A stretch of DNA of 64,000 bases from CAVPDA01 sp963702495 (lineage in GTDB: Bacteria > Pseudomonadota > Gammaproteobacteria > Burkholderiales > Rhodocyclaceae). The stretch covers positions 51,254 through 115,253 of the forward strand of contig CAVPDA010000020.1 in the NCBI GenBank assembly GCA_963702495.1, written 5' to 3'. Below are positions 41,886 to 51,800 of the stretch, one piece after another (position 1 is the first letter of the stretch; each line of letters opens with the position of its first letter). The notes under the pieces were generated by a model. The model had not been told where the DNA came from. It saw nothing but the letters and a program-made list of their open reading frames with translations, and did no database searches. Made by a program: the position numbers and the translations under genes.

Positions 41886-42544
41886 TTCGCATTAATCTGC
41901 TTCCTCATCGTGAGGAAAAGCGTAAGGCGCGGCGCCAGCAGTTTTTCGCGTTGGCCGGACTGCTAGTTGCTCTCGGCGGACTGATCGTGTTCCTAGTTCA
42001 TACCGTAATAGGGGGCTACATCAGTGGTCAGGAGGAGAAGAACACCTTCCTGAAGAAGGAAATTGCAGCGCTCGACAAGGAGATTGACGAGATCAAGCGC
42101 CTCAAGGAGCAGACTGAGGCCTTGCTTTCACGCAAGCAAGTCATTGAAACCCTGCAGGCGAATCGCGCGGAAACCGTTCACCTTTTCAACGAACTTGCGC
42201 GCCAAGTGCCAGATGGAACGTATGTCAGGTCGATAAAGCAGGCCGGTCCCAAGATCAATCTGGCTGGTTTTGCCCAGTCAAACGCGCGTGTTTCGACGCT
42301 GATGCGGAACCTCGATGCATCGCCGTTCCTGGAGCAACCCAGCCTCGTCGAAATCAAATCCGCATTACTCAACAATCGCCGCGTAAGTGATTTTGGCCTG
42401 GATGTCGTAATTACAAGGGCAAAGGCTGACGACAAGAAAGAAGCAGGCAAATCGGCTCAACCAGTGAAGCCCATTGAGCCAACCCCTGCCGCGAAACCCT
42501 CGCAGCCTCCGCAACCCGCGGTTCAAGGGGGGAAGAACACATGA
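41882..42544 (+). CDS. pilN: type IV pilus protein PilN
   Basis: Inner-membrane alignment protein. From GTG 41882 (overlapping the pilM stop) it has 220 residues. The cytoplasmic IRINLLPHREEKRKARR motif that docks to PilM is followed by one helix (LLVALGGLIVFLVHTVI), a coiled coil and a ferredoxin-like periplasmic domain. A K/P-rich tail ends it. ATGA overlap with pilO. Confidence 0.95.
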   Translation: MIRINLLPHREEKRKARRQQFFALAGLLVALGGLIVFLVHTVIGGYISGQEEKNTFLKKEIAALDKEIDEIKRLKEQTEALLSRKQVIETLQANRAETVHLFNELARQVPDGTYVRSIKQAGPKINLAGFAQSNARVSTLMRNLDASPFLEQPSLVEIKSALLNNRRVSDFGLDVVITRAKADDKKEAGKSAQPVKPIEPTPAAKPSQPPQPAVQGGKNT

Positions 42545-43218
42545 ACTCACTTAGTCTTTCGGCCGCCTCAAAGTTCGATTTCAACGCCTACGTCTCAGAT
42601 TTCAAGGGGCTCGACCCGAAGGATGTTGGTGCCTGGCCGCTCGGTCCCCGGATTACGATTCTGCTGATCCTCTTTGTCTTGCTGCTGGTCGCGGGGTGGT
42701 GGTTCGATTGGCGCCACGAAGTTGACGAATATGAGAAGAAGCAGCAGGAAGAAATCAAGCTGAAGGACGAATGGCTGGGCAAGAAGAAGCAGGCTGTGAA
42801 CCTGGAGGAATATCGAAAGCAACTTGCCGAGATCGATCGGTCATTCGGTGCCCTGTTACGACAGCTTCCTAACAAGGCGGAAATGGAATCCCTGCTCGTG
42901 GATATCAACCAGGCTGGCCTTGGACGAGGGCTACAGTTCGAATTATTCCGGCCTGGAACCGAGATCATGAAGGATTTCTACGCCGAATTGCCGATCACGG
43001 TTCGAGTCACCGGTAACTATCACGATCTCGGGGCGTTTTCTGGTGACGTCGCAAAGATACCCCGCATCGTTACCCTGAACAACGTCAGCGTCAACGTCGG
43101 AAAGGAAGCGGGTTTGTACATGGATGCGACAGCGACCACCTATCGCTACCTGGACGAAGAAGAACTCGCGAAACAGAGGCGTGAAAAGGCTGCCAAGGCG
43201 AAAGCCGGAGGCAAGTGA
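42541..43218 (+). CDS. pilO: type IV pilus protein PilO
   Basis: Forms a heterodimer with PilN. 225 residues: short cytoplasmic N-terminus with the FKGLDPKDVGAWPL segment, one membrane helix (ITILLILFVLLLVAGWWF), coiled coil, and periplasmic domain (LPNKAEMESLLVDINQAGLGRGLQFELF). A charged K/E tail ends the protein. pilP follows after 27 bases. Confidence 0.95.
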   Translation: MNSLSLSAASKFDFNAYVSDFKGLDPKDVGAWPLGPRITILLILFVLLLVAGWWFDWRHEVDEYEKKQQEEIKLKDEWLGKKKQAVNLEEYRKQLAEIDRSFGALLRQLPNKAEMESLLVDINQAGLGRGLQFELFRPGTEIMKDFYAELPITVRVTGNYHDLGAFSGDVAKIPRIVTLNNVSVNVGKEAGLYMDATATTYRYLDEEELAKQRREKAAKAKAGGK

Positions 43219-43245
43219 TCGGCTGGCTACGGGAAGGCGCAGAGC

Positions 43246-43779
43246 ATGCAAACTCCAGCGAAATTCAGCGCAGTCTTTCTCGCAACGATTGCGCTAGTAA
43301 GTTGTAGTGGCGAGGAGCACGGGGACCTGAAGCAGTGGATGAAGGACTCAACGAAGGATCTGAAAGGTAAGGTTCCTCCTCTTCCGGAAATCAGGCCGTT
43401 CCCAGTGGTGGCCTATGACGCCGGCGATCTGATGGATCCCTTCAACCCGAAGAAGATCGAACCGGAAAAGAGGCAAAAGGCTGGCGGTGGCATTCAGCCC
43501 GACTTGAACCGGCGTCGCGAACCGCTTGAGGCCTACCCCCTTGAAACATTGCGGATGGTCGGAACGCTGGTTCAGGGCAAGCGAGTGCACGCGCTGGTCC
43601 AAGCGGACAAGACGTTACATCAGGTCAAAGTTGGAAGTTACGTGGGCCAGAATTTCGGTGTCATCACCGGTATTGCGGACACCGAAGTGACGCTCAGGGA
43701 ATTGATACAGGATGCCTCCGGCGACTGGGTAGAGCGTACGAGCACCCTGCAACTGCAGGAAAAAGGGGCTGGAAAATGA
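43246..43779 (+). CDS. pilP: type IV pilus lipoprotein PilP
   Basis: Inner-membrane lipoprotein bridging PilNO to the secretin PilQ. 177 residues; lipobox LVSC, a flexible region with the DPFNP motif that marks PilP, then a beta domain (LETLRMVGTLVQGKRVHALV). Ends in an ATGA overlap with pilQ. Confidence 0.95.
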   Translation: MQTPAKFSAVFLATIALVSCSGEEHGDLKQWMKDSTKDLKGKVPPLPEIRPFPVVAYDAGDLMDPFNPKKIEPEKRQKAGGGIQPDLNRRREPLEAYPLETLRMVGTLVQGKRVHALVQADKTLHQVKVGSYVGQNFGVITGIADTEVTLRELIQDASGDWVERTSTLQLQEKGAGK

Positions 43780-45929
43780 GAAACGGGATCAAATGGATTA
43801 GTGCTCTTGCCGCGGTGTGTGGTTTGCTCTCAGGTTCCTCGGTCTGGGCTCAGGGCGCCGCAAGCCCTTCGGCGCCGAAGGCGATCAATTCCATCGATAA
43901 CCTGCAGGTTAGCCAGCAGAGCGGGCAAGTCATCGTGAAATTGACCATGAAGCAGCCGGTCGCCAATCCACCGGCAAGCTTCAGCGTGGCAAATCCCGCG
44001 CGCATTGCGCTGGATTTCCCCAACACGAGCAATGGCCTTGGGCGAACCTCGCAATCCTTCAGCGAGGGTGAGCTCCGCAGCATCAACATAGTGCAGGTTG
44101 GCGAGCGGACCCGTGTCGTCCTGAACTTGGGCAACCTGACGGCGTTCGACACCCGCCTCGATGGGAACAACATATTCGTTACGCTCCTGCAGCAGGGCCC
44201 CGCTGCAGAAAAGGTCGGGAAGCCTGTCATTTCCCATTTTGCCGAATCGCGGCCGACGGATACCCCGCACACCATCCGGAACATCAACTTCCGGCGCGGC
44301 AAGGAAGGGGAAGCACGGATTCTCGTAGATCTGTCCGACACCAAGACCGGAATCGACATTCGGCAGCAGGGGCCGAGCCTGATAGTAGATTTCCTGAAAA
44401 CCGGGATACCCGACAACCTGCGCCGCAAGCTCGACGTTACCGACTTTGCCACCCCCGTGACGAGCGTTACCACGCTGAGCCAGGGCGAGAATGTACGAAT
44501 GATGGTGACGCCGACCGGCTTGTGGGAATACAACGCATATCAAAGCGACAACCAGTTCGTCATCGAGGTGAAGCGCGTCATTGAAGACCCGAACAAATTG
44601 GTGCAAGGCAGCCGGGGTCGTTATCAGGGCGAAAAGTTGTCGCTAAATTTCCAGAACATCGATGTGCGGGCCGTCCTTCAGGTCATCGCCGATTTCACCA
44701 ACTTCAATATCATTACCAGTGATTCGGTCGGCGGCACGCTGACACTGCGGTTGAAGGACGTTCCTTGGGACCAGGCCTTGGACATTATTCTCCAGGCCAG
44801 GGGTCTGGACATGCGTAAGAACGGCAACGTGATCTGGATCGCCCCGCGTGACGAAATCGCCACGCGAGAAAAACTCGAGCTTGAGTCCCGCGTTCAGATC
44901 GGAGACCTCGAACCGGTGCGGACGGAAAGCTTCCAGCTTAACTACCATCGCGCGAAGATAGTGTTTGATTTCCTCAAGAACAAGGATCAAACCGTTCTGT
45001 CGAAGCGCGGCAGCCTGATCGCTGACGAGCGGACGAACAAACTTTTCGTTACTGACGCGCCGAGCCGCCTTGAAGACCTGCGCAAGCTTATCGCGGAGAT
45101 CGACATTCCAGTGCGGCAGGTGTTGATCGAGGCGAGAATCGTCGAAGCCGAAGACACCTTCAGCAGAAACCTCGGCTTCCGGCTTGCCTACAATGATCTC
45201 ACAAGCGCCGGCCATCGCATTGCGGGAAATAACAGCCCGAGATACCTCTTTGGCGGTGGGCTTGCCGATACCGCCTTTACAACGGGGCAGATCGCAACAC
45301 CCATTCCGAACTTCTTTACCAATACATCAAGCGTGAATCTGCCCGCTGCAGGAATTGCCGGGAGTCAGCCGGGGCAGTTCTCGTTCATTCTCTTCAACAG
45401 TTCCGGGACCCAGTTTCTCAACCTGGAAATCAGTGCGCTGGAGGCTGATGGAAAAGGAAAGGTCATCTCCAGTCCGCGCGTCATGACTGCGGATCAGGTT
45501 GAGGCCCTCATCGAACAGGGCGTCGAGATTCCCTACCAGCAGGCAACCAGTTCCGGCGCGACCAGCGTATCGTTCCGCAAGGCGAACTTGGCGCTGAAGG
45601 TGAAACCGCAGATTACGCCGGACGGCCGTGTCCAGATGTCTCTCGACGTCAACAAGGACACACCAAACACGCAGATAGCTACCGGAGCGGGCGTGGCGAT
45701 CGACACGAAGCACGTCAAGACAGACGTGCTGGTCGAGAACGGAGGGACCATCGTGATCGGCGGCATCTATCAGCAGGAGGAACGAGTGAACGTCACGCGC
45801 ATTCCGTTCTTTGGCGATTTGCCCTACATCGGCTTCATGTTCAGGAACACATCGAGGATTGACAACAAGAACGAGCTGCTGATCTTCATTTCGCCGAGGA
45901 TCGTTACCGATTCCCTGACGATGCGCTGA
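43776..45929 (+). CDS. pilQ: type IV pilus secretin PilQ
   Basis: Outer-membrane channel for the pilus. 717 residues with a signal peptide (ending SVWAQG), two AMIN-type domains (about 40-250), secretin N domains (LSLNFQNIDVRAVLQVIADF) and a C-terminal secretin pore (VEALIEQGVEIPYQ, VLVENGGTIVIGGIYQ). Length is normal. Stop is followed by an intrinsic terminator. Confidence 0.96.
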   Translation: MRNGIKWISALAAVCGLLSGSSVWAQGAASPSAPKAINSIDNLQVSQQSGQVIVKLTMKQPVANPPASFSVANPARIALDFPNTSNGLGRTSQSFSEGELRSINIVQVGERTRVVLNLGNLTAFDTRLDGNNIFVTLLQQGPAAEKVGKPVISHFAESRPTDTPHTIRNINFRRGKEGEARILVDLSDTKTGIDIRQQGPSLIVDFLKTGIPDNLRRKLDVTDFATPVTSVTTLSQGENVRMMVTPTGLWEYNAYQSDNQFVIEVKRVIEDPNKLVQGSRGRYQGEKLSLNFQNIDVRAVLQVIADFTNFNIITSDSVGGTLTLRLKDVPWDQALDIILQARGLDMRKNGNVIWIAPRDEIATREKLELESRVQIGDLEPVRTESFQLNYHRAKIVFDFLKNKDQTVLSKRGSLIADERTNKLFVTDAPSRLEDLRKLIAEIDIPVRQVLIEARIVEAEDTFSRNLGFRLAYNDLTSAGHRIAGNNSPRYLFGGGLADTAFTTGQIATPIPNFFTNTSSVNLPAAGIAGSQPGQFSFILFNSSGTQFLNLEISALEADGKGKVISSPRVMTADQVEALIEQGVEIPYQQATSSGATSVSFRKANLALKVKPQITPDGRVQMSLDVNKDTPNTQIATGAGVAIDTKHVKTDVLVENGGTIVIGGIYQQEERVNVTRIPFFGDLPYIGFMFRNTSRIDNKNELLIFISPRIVTDSLTMR

Positions 45930-45947
45930 GAGGCCTCTTTTCCGCAG

Positions 45948-45976
45948 AATGGCCGGCATGCCCGGCCATTTCTTTT
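45948..45976 (+). terminator. intrinsic terminator after pilQ
   Basis: AATGGCCGG (45948-45956) and CCGGCCATT (45962-45970) form a perfect 9-base stem with a 5-base loop, followed by TCTTTT. It separates pilMNOPQ from aroK. It may be partial, since aroK and aroB commonly share the pil transcript. Confidence 0.75.
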
Positions 45977-46001
45977 GGCGTTGCCTGCTAGAATCCCGGC
46001 C

Positions 46002-46529
46002 GTGAAAGGTTGCGACAATATCTATTTGATCGGGATGATGGGCGCCGGGAAGACGACGATTGGAAGACATCTCGCACGGCGTCTGAAGAAACGATTTCTC
46101 GATGCGGACCACGAGGTCGAAGCCCGCACCGGAGTCAGCATTCCGGTCATTTTCGAGATCGAAGGCGAGGAGGGCTTCCGGCGGCGAGAAGCCCAGGTCA
46201 TTCATGATCTTTCGCGTGAGAAGGAACTGGTCTTGGCGACCGGCGGAGGGGTTGTACTGGATCCGGAAAACCGCCGTTGCCTCGCGCGCAGCGGTATCGT
46301 GGTCTATCTCCGTGTTCCTCCCGACGTCCTCTGGGAACGGACGCGGCACGACAAGGGAAGACCGTTGTTGCAGGTGAGCGATCCGCGTGGCCGCATCGAG
46401 CAACTCTACGCGCAACGCGATCCCCTTTATCGTGAAATCGCGGACATCGTCATCGTGGGAGGACGGCAGGCGCCGAGTGCAGTCGCGAAGAAACTGGAAC
46501 AGGAGGTTCTGGCCCTATGCGATCAGTGA
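46002..46529 (+). CDS. aroK: shikimate kinase
   Basis: Phosphorylates shikimate. From GTG 46002 it has 175 residues: Walker A GMMGAGKT (11-18), the acidic DADHEVE, EEGFRRREA and lid LWERTRHDKGRPLL. An upstream TTG (45975) is open but adds residues outside the family and lies in the terminator stem region. aroB begins 13 bases before its stop. Confidence 0.94.
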   Translation: MKGCDNIYLIGMMGAGKTTIGRHLARRLKKRFLDADHEVEARTGVSIPVIFEIEGEEGFRRREAQVIHDLSREKELVLATGGGVVLDPENRRCLARSGIVVYLRVPPDVLWERTRHDKGRPLLQVSDPRGRIEQLYAQRDPLYREIADIVIVGGRQAPSAVAKKLEQEVLALCDQ

Positions 46530-47605
46530 ATGTTGATCTCGGCAATCGCTCCTATACGATCTATATCGGGGCAGGCTTGTTGGCACGATCCGATCTTATT
46601 CGTCCCAGCCTTACGGCTCAGCGCGTGATCGTCATCACCAACGGCGTGGTTGGGCCATTGCACCTTGCGACGCTGATGGCTGCGCTCAGGGCAAGCGATG
46701 TCGCTGCCAAAGAGATCGTCCTGCCGGACGGCGAAGCTCACAAGAACTGGGAAACCCTCAACCTGGTTTTCGATGCGCTTCTGGCACAGCGGGCCGAACG
46801 TTCCACGACGCTGATTGCACTGGGTGGGGGCGTAATCGGCGATTTGGTCGGTTTTGCGGCCGCGACTTACCAGCGGGGAGTACCCTTCATACAGTTGCCG
46901 ACCACTTTGCTGGCACAAGTGGATTCATCGGTCGGCGGCAAGACGGGGATCAACCATCCGCTTGGAAAGAACATGATCGGCGCCTTCTACCAACCGCGGT
47001 TGGTCCTGGCAGACACCGATACGCTCAAGACACTGCCGGACCGCGAACTGTCGGCCGGCCTGGCCGAGGTGATCAAGTACGGTCTGATCCGGGATCTGCC
47101 GTTCCTGGAGTGGATCGAGTCGAACCTCGATAGACTGCTGGCGCGTGATGACGAAGCCCTGAGTCACGCCATCGAGCGTTCCTGCATCAACAAGGCTGAG
47201 GTGGTGACCGCAGACGAGACTGAATCCGGGGTGCGCGCGCTGCTCAACCTCGGACACACTTTTGGGCATGCCATCGAGACAGGCACTGGCTACGGAACCT
47301 GGCTGCATGGGGAGGCGGTCGCCACCGGAACCATCATGGCTGCCGAGCTGTCACGTCGGCTGGGGTGGCTCGACACGGCGGAGGTGGAGCGCGTGCGCGA
47401 AGTCTTTCTGCGCGCACGGTTACCGATCAATGGTCCGGCCCTGCCGGAAGAGCGCTATCTTGAATTGATGCACTCGGACAAGAAGGTTCTGGCCGGACGC
47501 GTTCGCTTCGTCCTACTGCGTCGCATTGGCGAGGCGGTCGTGTGGGGCGATGCGGAGGAAGCGGATATCCGCGCGGCCATCGCTGCCTGTTCCGAGCATG
47601 CATGA
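46517..47605 (+). CDS. aroB: 3-dehydroquinate synthase
   Basis: NAD-dependent cyclisation of DAHP to 3-dehydroquinate. 362 residues; GGGVIGDLVGFAAATYQRGV, LPTTLLAQVDSSVGGKTGIN and the metal-binding LNLGHTFGHAIE are all intact. It overlaps aroK by 13 bases and dgt by 8, so the three are co-translated. Confidence 0.97.
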   Translation: MRSVNVDLGNRSYTIYIGAGLLARSDLIRPSLTAQRVIVITNGVVGPLHLATLMAALRASDVAAKEIVLPDGEAHKNWETLNLVFDALLAQRAERSTTLIALGGGVIGDLVGFAAATYQRGVPFIQLPTTLLAQVDSSVGGKTGINHPLGKNMIGAFYQPRLVLADTDTLKTLPDRELSAGLAEVIKYGLIRDLPFLEWIESNLDRLLARDDEALSHAIERSCINKAEVVTADETESGVRALLNLGHTFGHAIETGTGYGTWLHGEAVATGTIMAAELSRRLGWLDTAEVERVREVFLRARLPINGPALPEERYLELMHSDKKVLAGRVRFVLLRRIGEAVVWGDAEEADIRAAIAACSEHA

Positions 47606-48728
47606 ATTCGCACCCTACGCGGTAACGGACCAGACTTCCGCGGGCCGCGTTCATCCTGAACCGCCGCCCACGGCCCGCAGCGAGTTCCAGCGCGACCGCG
47701 ATCGCATTATCCATTCCACGGCGTTTCGGCGACTTGAATACAAGACCCAGGTCTTCGTCAATCACGAAGGGGATCTGTTCCGAACCCGGCTCACGCACAG
47801 CATCGAAGTGGCCCAGATTGCGCGAACCATTGCCCGTGCGTTGCACCTGAATGAGGATCTGGTGGAGGCGATCGCATTGGCGCATGACCTCGGCCACACG
47901 CCCTTCGGTCATGCCGGCCAGGATGCTCTGAATGCGTGCATGAAAGACCGCGGTGGCTTCGAACACAATCTGCAATCGTTGCGCACTGTCAACTCACTCG
48001 AAGAGCGCTACGGAGGCTTCGACGGCCTCAATCTGACTTTCGAGACCCGCGAGGGAATTCTCAAGCACTGCTCGCCGCAACACGCCCCCGGGCTCGGTGA
48101 CCTGGGCAAACGCTTCCTCGATCGAACCCAACCGTCGCTCGAAGCCCAGATCTGCAATCTGGCCGATGAGATCGCCTACAACAATCACGACATTGACGAT
48201 GGTTTGCGCTCTGGTCTGATCGATCTCGAGCAGCTGCAGGCGGTGGGATTCTTTTCCCGCCACGTCGCGGCCGTGCGTGGCGAATATCCGGCGATCGCCG
48301 GCCGCCGCCTGACCCACGAAACGGTTCGGCGCATGATCAATTCCCTCGCCCTTGACCTGATTGAGGAAACCCGGCGCCGGCTTTCCGCGGCGAATCCGCG
48401 CGGGCTGGCTGACGTGCGCTCGGCACCGCCGCTGGTTGCCTTCAGTCCGGCAATGAACGAAGAGGGCAGGGAACTGAAGGCATTCCTTCGCAGCAACCTG
48501 TACCAGCATTATCAAGTGCTGCGCATGACGAACAAGGCGCGACGCATTGTCACCGACCTGTTCGGCGCCTTTCTGGACGACCCACGACTGCTGCCGCCGC
48601 AATACCAACGCATGGCGGAGAGAGACCGTCCGCGCGCGATTGCGGATTACATCGCCGGGATGACCGACCGCTACGCCATCCGCGAGCACCGGCGCCTGTT
48701 TGCGGTCGGCGAGATCTGGCTGGCATAG
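47598..48728 (+). CDS. dgt: deoxyguanosinetriphosphate triphosphohydrolase-like protein
   Basis: HD-domain phosphohydrolase acting on dNTPs. From ATG 47598, 376 residues. Metal-site residues are seen in STAFRRLEYKTQV, RLTHSIEVAQIAR and AHDLGHTPFGHAG (HD), with the later DEIAYNNHDIDDGL. Its place after aroB is conserved in betaproteobacteria. Transcription probably ends at the hairpin at 48808. Confidence 0.94.
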   Translation: MHEFAPYAVTDQTSAGRVHPEPPPTARSEFQRDRDRIIHSTAFRRLEYKTQVFVNHEGDLFRTRLTHSIEVAQIARTIARALHLNEDLVEAIALAHDLGHTPFGHAGQDALNACMKDRGGFEHNLQSLRTVNSLEERYGGFDGLNLTFETREGILKHCSPQHAPGLGDLGKRFLDRTQPSLEAQICNLADEIAYNNHDIDDGLRSGLIDLEQLQAVGFFSRHVAAVRGEYPAIAGRRLTHETVRRMINSLALDLIEETRRRLSAANPRGLADVRSAPPLVAFSPAMNEEGRELKAFLRSNLYQHYQVLRMTNKARRIVTDLFGAFLDDPRLLPPQYQRMAERDRPRAIADYIAGMTDRYAIREHRRLFAVGEIWLA

Positions 48729-48752
48729 TTCCTGCCGCAGCGCACAAACTTC

Positions 48753-48781
48753 TTGAAGCTGCGAATCTTTGACGGTATATT
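48753..48781 (+). promoter_or_regulatory. promoter ahead of gltB
   Basis: TTGAAG (48753-48758), exactly 17 bases, TATATT (48776-48781). Start expected near 48788. The strong hairpin terminator starts only 20 bases later, so transcripts would need to pass it to reach gltB. Confidence 0.55.
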
Positions 48782-48807
48782 GGATCAGTCGCCCATAGAT
48801 TTGGATG

Positions 48808-48843
48808 AAAAAAGCCGGCGGGAGGTTTGTCCGCCGGCTTTTT
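48808..48843. terminator. bidirectional intrinsic terminator / possible attenuator
   Basis: A6, GCCGGCGG (48814-48821), 9-base loop, CCGCCGGC (48831-48838), T5. The A and T runs extend the stem. It closes the dgt transcript and sits inside the predicted gltB leader. A second hairpin (CCGACA/TGTCGG, 48848-48866) follows right after. Confidence 0.85.
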
Positions 48844-48887
48844 GCCGCCGACAGAATGGATGTCGGTTCTAGCAAGAGGAAACCGCG

Positions 48888-51800
48888 ATGGATGAATTGG
48901 ATCCGACGAGCACTCCGGTAAGTCAGGGGCTTTACAACCCTGCCAATGAGCACGACAACTGCGGTGTCGGCTTCGTCGCTCACATCAAGGGCACGAAGAG
49001 CCACGACATCGTTGCGAACGGTCTGCTGATTCTGCGCAATCTCACCCATCGGGGCGCCGTCGGCGCCGATCCGCTGATGGGGGACGGAGCCGGGATCCTG
49101 ATTCAGATTCCCGATCGCTTCTATCGCGACGAGATGGCGAGCCAGGGCGTGACCCTGCCGCCCATCGGAGAATACGGCGTCGGCATGGTGTTCCTGCCGA
49201 AGGAGTCGGCATCCCGCCTCGCCTGCCAGGAGGAAATCGAGCGCGCCGTGCGCGCCGAAGGCCAAGTCCTGCTGGGCTGGCGCGATGTGCCGGTCGATCA
49301 CACGATGCCGATCTCGCCCTACGTCAAGGCCAAGGAGCCGGTGATCCGCCAGATCTTCATCGGGCGCGGCCGCGACGTCATGGTGACCGACGCACTGGAG
49401 CGCAAGCTCTATATCATCCGCAAGCGTTCCGGCCATGCCATTCGGGCCCTAAGACTGAAGTACGGCAAGGAGTTCTACGTGCCATCCATGTCGGCACGCA
49501 CGGTCGCCTACAAGGGCATGCTCCTGGCCGAGCAGGTGGGTGTCTATTACAAGGACCTGCAGGACGCGCGGGTCGTCTCGGCTCTCGCCCTGGTGCACCA
49601 GCGTTTCTCCACCAATACGTTCCCGACCTGGGACCTGGCGCATCCCTTCCGTTTAATTGCCCACAACGGCGAGATCAACACGCTGCGCGGCAACGTGAAC
49701 TGGATCAGGGCACGCCAGAACGCGATCTCGTCTCCCGTGCTCGGCACTGACCTGGACAAGGTGTGGCCTCTCATCTACGACGGCCAGTCCGATTCGGCGT
49801 CCTTCGATAACGCCCTGGAACTGCTCTACATGGCGGGTTACCCGCTGGCGCATGCGGTGATGCTGATGATCCCCGAGGCGTGGGAGAAGCACACGCTGAT
49901 GGACCAGAACCGGCGCGCCTTCTACGAGTATCACGCGGCGACGATGGAACCCTGGGACGGACCGGCCGCAGTCGCCTTCACCGACGGCCGCCAGATCGGC
50001 GCGACCTTGGATCGCAACGGCCTCAGGCCCGCCCGCTACGTCATCACTGACGACGACATGGTGATCATGGCCTCCGAGGTCGGTGTGCTTCCGGTCCCCG
50101 AATCCAAGATCGTCAAGAAGTGGCGACTGCAACCCGGCAAGATGTTCCTCGTCGATACCGACCAGGGCCGCATCGTCAACGACAAGGAACTCAAGGACGC
50201 GCTCGCCAACGGCAAACCGTACCGCGAATGGATCGCGCGTGTCCGGATCAGGCTCGACGACCTGCGGGCACCCGACGAAACGGTTCAGATATCCTCCCCG
50301 GATTTGCTCGATCGTCAGCAGGCCTTCGGCTATACGCAGGAGGATCTCAAGTTCCTCATGCAGCCGATGGCGCAGAACGGCGAGGAGCCGATCGGCTCCA
50401 TGGGCAACGACTCGCCGCTCGCCGTCCTGTCGCACCGTCCCAAGCCCCTCTACGGCTACTTCAAGCAGCTTTTCGCGCAGGTGACGAACCCGCCCATCGA
50501 CCCGATCCGCGAGGAACTGGTGATGTCGCTGGTTTCCTTCATCGGTCCCAAGCCGAATCTTCTGGACATCTCGAACATCAACCCGCCGATCCGGTTGGAG
50601 GTGTCGCAGCCGGTCCTGTCCTGCGAGGACATGGAAAAGATCCGGCACATCGAGAAGTACACCGACGACAAGTTCCGCTCCTATGTGCTGGATATCTGCT
50701 ATCCGGTGGCCTGGGGCAGGGACGGTATCGAGGCGCGGCTCGCTTCGCTCTGCGCGGAAGCCGAGGACGCCGTCAATTCCGGCTTCAACATCCTCATCGT
50801 TTCCGACGCCAAGGTGGATCGCGACAGCTTGCCCATCCCGGCGCTCCTCGGGCTGTCGGCGATCCATCAGCATCTGGTGGGCAAGGGCCTGCGCACTTCC
50901 GCCGGCCTGGTCGTGGAGACGGGCTCGGCGCGGGAGGTGCACCACTTCGCGCTGCTGGGCGGTTACGGCGCGGAAGCGGTGCATCCCTATCTCGCCCTGG
51001 AAACAGTGGCGGAGATTGCATCGGCGCTGCCCGGCGAACTCGACGACAAGAGGGCGACCAAGAACTTCATCAAGGCCATCGGCAAGGGGCTGCTCAAGGT
51101 GATGTCCAAGATGGGCATCTCCACCTACATGTCCTATACCGGGGCGCAGATCTTCGAGGCGGTCGGCCTGCAGCGGGCCTTCGTGGACAAGTATTTCACC
51201 GGTACCGCGAGCCAGGTCGAAGGGATCGGCGTGTTCGAGGTGGCCGAAGAGGCGATTCGCCTGCACCGCCAGGCCTACGGTGCCGACCCCGTGTTGGCAT
51301 CCATGCTTGACGCCGGCGGCGAGTACGCCTGGCGGGTGCGCGGCGAGGAGCACATGTGGACTCCGGACGCGATCGCCAAACTCCAGCACGCCACCCGTGC
51401 CAACAGTCTCCAGACCTACAAGGAGTACGCCCGCATCATCAACGACCAGAGCCGGCGCCAGATGACCCTGCGCGGCCTGTTCGAGATCAAGCCGGCCGGC
51501 CCGCCGGTCCCGCTCGAAGAGGTGGAGCCGGCGAAGGAGATCGTCAAGCGTTTCGCCACCGGCGCCATGTCCCTCGGCTCCATCTCCACCGAGGCGCATA
51601 CCACGCTCGCCATCGCCATGAACCGCATCGGCGGCAAGTCCAACACCGGCGAAGGCGGCGAGGACCCGCGCCGCTATCAGGCGATCAAGGACGGAGATAC
51701 GGTGGCCTCCATCATCGGCCGGGATCGGGTCGAGCGCGACACGCCGCTTCGGGCCGGTGATTCGCTACGTTCCAAGATCAAGCAGGTGGCCTCCGGTCGC

